In this document: positions 30,187 through 32,965 of the stretch, one piece after another
Layout: the number at the start of each line of letters is the position of its first letter
Numbering within the stretch: position 1 is the first letter of the stretch
Assembly (NCBI GenBank): GCA_015523565.1
Contig: WAKA01000121.1
Coordinates: 1-32,965 of the forward strand
DNA: 32,965 nt
Direction of reading: 5' to 3'
Source: Candidatus Heimdallarchaeota archaeon
Lineage (GTDB): Archaea > Asgardarchaeota > Heimdallarchaeia > Heimdallarchaeales > Kariarchaeaceae
Position numbers and translations under genes: made by a program
Notes under the pieces: model-generated
What the model was told of the DNA's origin: nothing
The model's database searches: none
Seen by the model: only the letters and a program-made list of their open reading frames with translations

Positions 30187-31602
30187 ATGACAATTGAAAC
30201 AGAAGTACTTGTAATAGGTGCTGGACCTGGTGGATATCCTGCCGCCATTCGAGCGGCACAATTGGGAAAGAAGGTAATAGTGGTTGATAAGGGCTTTATT
30301 GGCGGTGAATGCCTTAATTGGGGATGCATTCCCTCAAAAGCCTTGATTTCCGCTTCAAGTTTCTATCATAAACTATTGCATGACAGCGAAAAAATGGGCA
30401 TTACAGTTGATAATGCAAAAGTCAATATGAAAAAGCTTCAAGAATGGAAAAATGGAATCATATCAAATTTGAAAAATGGAATACTTCAGTTATTTAAAGC
30501 TCATAAAATCCAATTGATTGAAGGTACAGCTAAACTTGACGGAAGATATTCTGCAAAAGTAGAGACTAAAAATGGAAATATTGAGACAATCAAGTTCAAC
30601 AATTGTATAATTGCAACAGGCGCTAGTTTCATTTCTCTTCCCAATATCGCAATCGACGAAAAAAATATCCTGAGTGCAAAAGGTGCCCTCTCTCTTGAGA
30701 AAATACCCAAACATCTTGTTTGTATTGGCGGAGGGGTAATAGGAATTGAACTCGGAACTGTTTTTGCAAAGCTTGGTGCCAAAGTTTCAATCGTTGAATT
30801 CATGCCTGAAATACTCCCTGGCACAGACAAGAGAATGGTCAATGTGGTCAAAAAACGCCTCAAATCTCTTGGTGTGGATATCTATACTAAATCAGAAGCA
30901 AAATCCGTAGAAATCCTCAAGACAAAAATGAAACTTAAAGTGAAAACCCCAAAAGGTGAAATCAAGCTTGAACCAGATAAAATCCTCTTGTCAATTGGCA
31001 AGAAAGCAAATACTTCCTCTTTGGGATTGGAAAAGGCAGGCATAAAAACAGACAAGAAAGGATTCATTCAAGTGGACAAACAAATGAGAACTAATGTCTC
31101 ACACATATTTGCAATAGGCGATTGTACTGGCGGTCCATTTTTGGCTCATAGGTCAACGAAACAAGGTATAATTGCCGCGGAGGTAATTGCAGGAAAGAAA
31201 TCAGAAGAAGACTTCGTTACAATTCCAACAGCCATCTTTTCAGATCCTGAAATTGCAGTGGCAGGAATGACTGAAGCCCAAGCCAAAGAGAAAGGCATTG
31301 ATTTCATCACAAGCAGGGCTTCTTTCCTTGCGTCTGGTAGAGCTATGAGCCAACTGGAAACAGATGGATTTGTCAAATTGATTGCAGAAAAGTCAACTGG
31401 TGTCTTGCTTGGTGCAGAAATTGTTGGTCCTCATGCTTCTGATCTGATTTCTGAAGTGGCTCTTGCTTTGGAAATGGGTGCAACAGTTGAGGATGTCGGT
31501 TATACCGTTCATCCCCATCCAACCTTGCCTGAAATGATTATGGAAGCCGCAGAATCCATTGAAGGAAAGGCCATCCACGTTCCAAATGTCAAAAAACGTT
31601 GA
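30187..31602 (+). CDS. lpdA: Dihydrolipoamide dehydrogenase (E3)
   Basis: E3 reoxidises the lipoyl group of E2 and reduces NAD. The 471-residue flavoprotein has GAGPGGYPAA for FAD, the redox disulfide C42-x4-C47 in ECLNWGCIPSK, GGGVIGIELG for NAD, FAIGDCTGG as the second FAD block, and the catalytic H444 and E449 in HPHPTLPE at the C-terminal dimer interface. I use the ATG at 30187, because the protein then begins directly at the first FAD strand. The upstream stretch read from a TTG at 30100 is not protein-like and covers the promoter. It stands some 1.5 kb past the E2 gene with its own promoter, so it may also serve another lipoyl system such as glycine cleavage. Confidence 0.94.
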   Translation: MTIETEVLVIGAGPGGYPAAIRAAQLGKKVIVVDKGFIGGECLNWGCIPSKALISASSFYHKLLHDSEKMGITVDNAKVNMKKLQEWKNGIISNLKNGILQLFKAHKIQLIEGTAKLDGRYSAKVETKNGNIETIKFNNCIIATGASFISLPNIAIDEKNILSAKGALSLEKIPKHLVCIGGGVIGIELGTVFAKLGAKVSIVEFMPEILPGTDKRMVNVVKKRLKSLGVDIYTKSEAKSVEILKTKMKLKVKTPKGEIKLEPDKILLSIGKKANTSSLGLEKAGIKTDKKGFIQVDKQMRTNVSHIFAIGDCTGGPFLAHRSTKQGIIAAEVIAGKKSEEDFVTIPTAIFSDPEIAVAGMTEAQAKEKGIDFITSRASFLASGRAMSQLETDGFVKLIAEKSTGVLLGAEIVGPHASDLISEVALALEMGATVEDVGYTVHPHPTLPEMIMEAAESIEGKAIHVPNVKKR

Positions 31603-31675
31603 AGAATTTCTTTCTCTTGCTCAATTCCTTGATTTTATCTAGAATTCTGCATATGTATAAAATTTTAGAAAAATG

Positions 31676-32965
31676 TTAACTGACAATCATTTCAATATCC
31701 TTTAAATCCACACACTTTACTTTCTTTCCTTCAAAATTATCTATCTTCTTAGTGAAACTTTTAGCAAAGATAATAAACTCTTCTTTTCTATTATCTATAT
31801 TCCAATCAACATACTGCGTTTTTCCAACAAGTTCTTTCATTATTTTGTTTGGATTTACTTTGTTTTTGTATTTGCACTCTCCAAATAAAATGATTTTTTC
31901 TCTTTCATTTAACCCTACTATATCAATTTCCTTATCCTTGTACCACCACCTTCCTATCTTGTTATAATCCAGCTTTCCCTTGTTTACCAATTCTTCCATA
32001 ATTTCTATGCATACATTCTCAAATTTTAGTCCCATGTAAATTGAAAACTTCTTTTTGAAATTACTAAATGCACTCACAGTGATATTTCTCTCGATTTGAT
32101 TCCTATAAACCGAAACAAATCCATAATAGAAATTAAAGTAACTATCTGAGATTACATATATTCCCTTTTTGCTTATTCTTGATTTTGTTATGGGAAGTTC
32201 TCTTTCTATTATCCCTAAATTTTCTAAATTTTTTAAGTATTGATTAATGTTTGAATCTCCTACGTAATTACATATTTCTCCAAACTTTGTATTTCCTGAT
32301 GCAATTGCTTCAAGAATGGTTTCATAATACGCCAAATTTTTTAATTCTTCACTAAGAATAAGCGATGTATCATAAAACAAAAGATTTGTTGGATTAAAAA
32401 AGGAGTCCTTTATGAATGACTGAATATTTTCATGTTTAAAAATTTCTAAATATCTCGGAATTCCTCCGATTACTGAATATATTTCAATTACCAATTCTAT
32501 GGGTTTATTATGAAACCATTTCATGACATTCTTAAATTTCAATTGTTTAAGCTTAATTATTTTGGTCATCCTTCCATATATAGGTGATGATCTGGAAATA
32601 ACTTCTTCTGAAATTGTAGAGATTAGGGAACCACATAATACCAAACGTGAATTGCTATTCTGGATTTTTTTATCAATTATTTGCTGAAATTCAGATGCAA
32701 TACCTCTGGAATTTCTTATAAGATATGTAAATTCATCGAGTATTATGTCCACATCTTTCATTTGAGAAATCAAAAAAGATATGGCATCAAAAAATGATTT
32801 GAAAGATGCCTTAGGAATGCTTAAATATTCACATATGGCATGGCTAAAAAGCTTTAAATTATAATTCTCAGACTTATTTTGAAAAGTAAAAAAAAATCCA
32901 TTGTTTTTACAAAACTCTTCCAATAATCTTGTTTTTCCAATTCTTCTTCTACCAAATACTACAAC
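31676..32965 (-). CDS. Archaeal AAA ATPase with DUF234 nuclease-like domain, partial
   Basis: The gene runs off the right edge; 429 residues are visible. Walker A is at residues 5-12, GRRRIGKT; the true start is therefore outside the window. Walker B is VDIILDEF and a sensor-like strand reads RLVLCGS. A winged-helix segment follows (GDSNINQYLKNLENLGIIERE), then a C-terminal DUF234 region in which EIDIVGL and FGECKYK resemble the PD-(D/E)xK nuclease active site. Such ATPases are common in archaeal and mobile genomes; their roles in defence or plasmid biology are mostly unproven. The gene is about 25% GC in sampled stretches, against 35-38% in neighbours, and is separated by 73 bases from lpdA. 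It may have been acquired by transfer. Confidence 0.85.
   Translation of the reverse strand, partial: VVVFGRRRIGKTRLLEEFCKNNGFFFTFQNKSENYNLKLFSHAICEYLSIPKASFKSFFDAISFLISQMKDVDIILDEFTYLIRNSRGIASEFQQIIDKKIQNSNSRLVLCGSLISTISEEVISRSSPIYGRMTKIIKLKQLKFKNVMKWFHNKPIELVIEIYSVIGGIPRYLEIFKHENIQSFIKDSFFNPTNLLFYDTSLILSEELKNLAYYETILEAIASGNTKFGEICNYVGDSNINQYLKNLENLGIIERELPITKSRISKKGIYVISDSYFNFYYGFVSVYRNQIERNITVSAFSNFKKKFSIYMGLKFENVCIEIMEELVNKGKLDYNKIGRWWYKDKEIDIVGLNEREKIILFGECKYKNKVNPNKIMKELVGKTQYVDWNIDNRKEEFIIFAKSFTKKIDNFEGKKVKCVDLKDIEMIVS

Noticed and set aside
1..32965. CRISPR arrays, insertion sequences, rRNA or tRNA genes
   Set aside because: Reading both strands, I saw no regularly spaced repeats, transposase motifs or cloverleaf signatures; a covariance search would be needed to exclude an intron-bearing tRNA.

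Overview
This window is archaeal. The genes carry archaeal TATA-type promoters, often about 26 bases ahead of the start codon as in leaderless transcripts, while operon-internal genes have Shine-Dalgarno-like sites. The gene content agrees: deoxyhypusine synthase, F420-pathway CofH, a Y-family DNA polymerase ending in a PCNA-binding box, a half-size heme A synthase and a DUF234-type ATPase. The host probably uses oxygen or another high-potential acceptor, because heme A synthase and a complete lipoate-dependent 2-oxoacid dehydrogenase complex (E1alpha, E1beta, E2, E3) are present. A protein that looks like an MIT domain joined to a longin/roadblock-like domain, plus a second longin-like candidate, point towards an Asgard lineage, with Heimdallarchaeia my best guess. 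That placement is inference and needs marker genes. Base composition is AT-rich, except for the first ~110 bases (about 61% GC by hand count). The last gene is even more AT-rich than the rest.

Layout. 1-2233 (minus): an edge-truncated CxxC protein, then an operon of the MIT/longin-like protein and an MFS exporter. 2400-6879: EamA transporter, CofH, DegV and cystathionine beta-synthase, alternating in strand with overlapping 3' ends. 6934-10063 (minus): heme A synthase, a VWA/metallopeptidase-like protein, its truncated tandem paralogue, and a small Mrr-like protein. 10190-15031: deoxyhypusine synthase, PAP2 phosphatase, DNA polymerase IV and a large unknown helical protein. 15167-19471: a CBS-pair protein, a longin-like candidate with a lipocalin/CrtC-like protein, PCMT, and a damaged-looking GDPD. 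19454-23434: thiol-redox genes (CcdA, TlpA-like, HxlR regulator), a class III-like sirtuin, a TerB-like protein and a ferredoxin-reductase-like flavoprotein. 23482-25200: a TPR-like protein. 25320-31602: the 2-oxoacid dehydrogenase cluster with a beta-decarboxylating dehydrogenase and a zinc ribbon between E2 and E3. 31676-end: an ATPase fused to a nuclease-like domain.

How they fit together. The dehydrogenase cluster would make acyl-CoA and NADH, and the interposed dehydrogenase may feed it. Heme A synthase implies a heme-copper oxidase elsewhere. CcdA and the TlpA-like protein form a divergent pair for moving reducing power across the membrane, and the adjacent HxlR regulator has cysteines that could sense redox state. 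I saw no tRNA, rRNA, CRISPR array or insertion sequence, and no gene-free stretch exceeds 300 bases. The observations most worth following are the MIT/longin-like fusion, the paired metallopeptidase-like proteins that have both lost the catalytic glutamate, the GDPD with an in-frame stop and a stray HRG motif, and three dyad elements between or ahead of genes.
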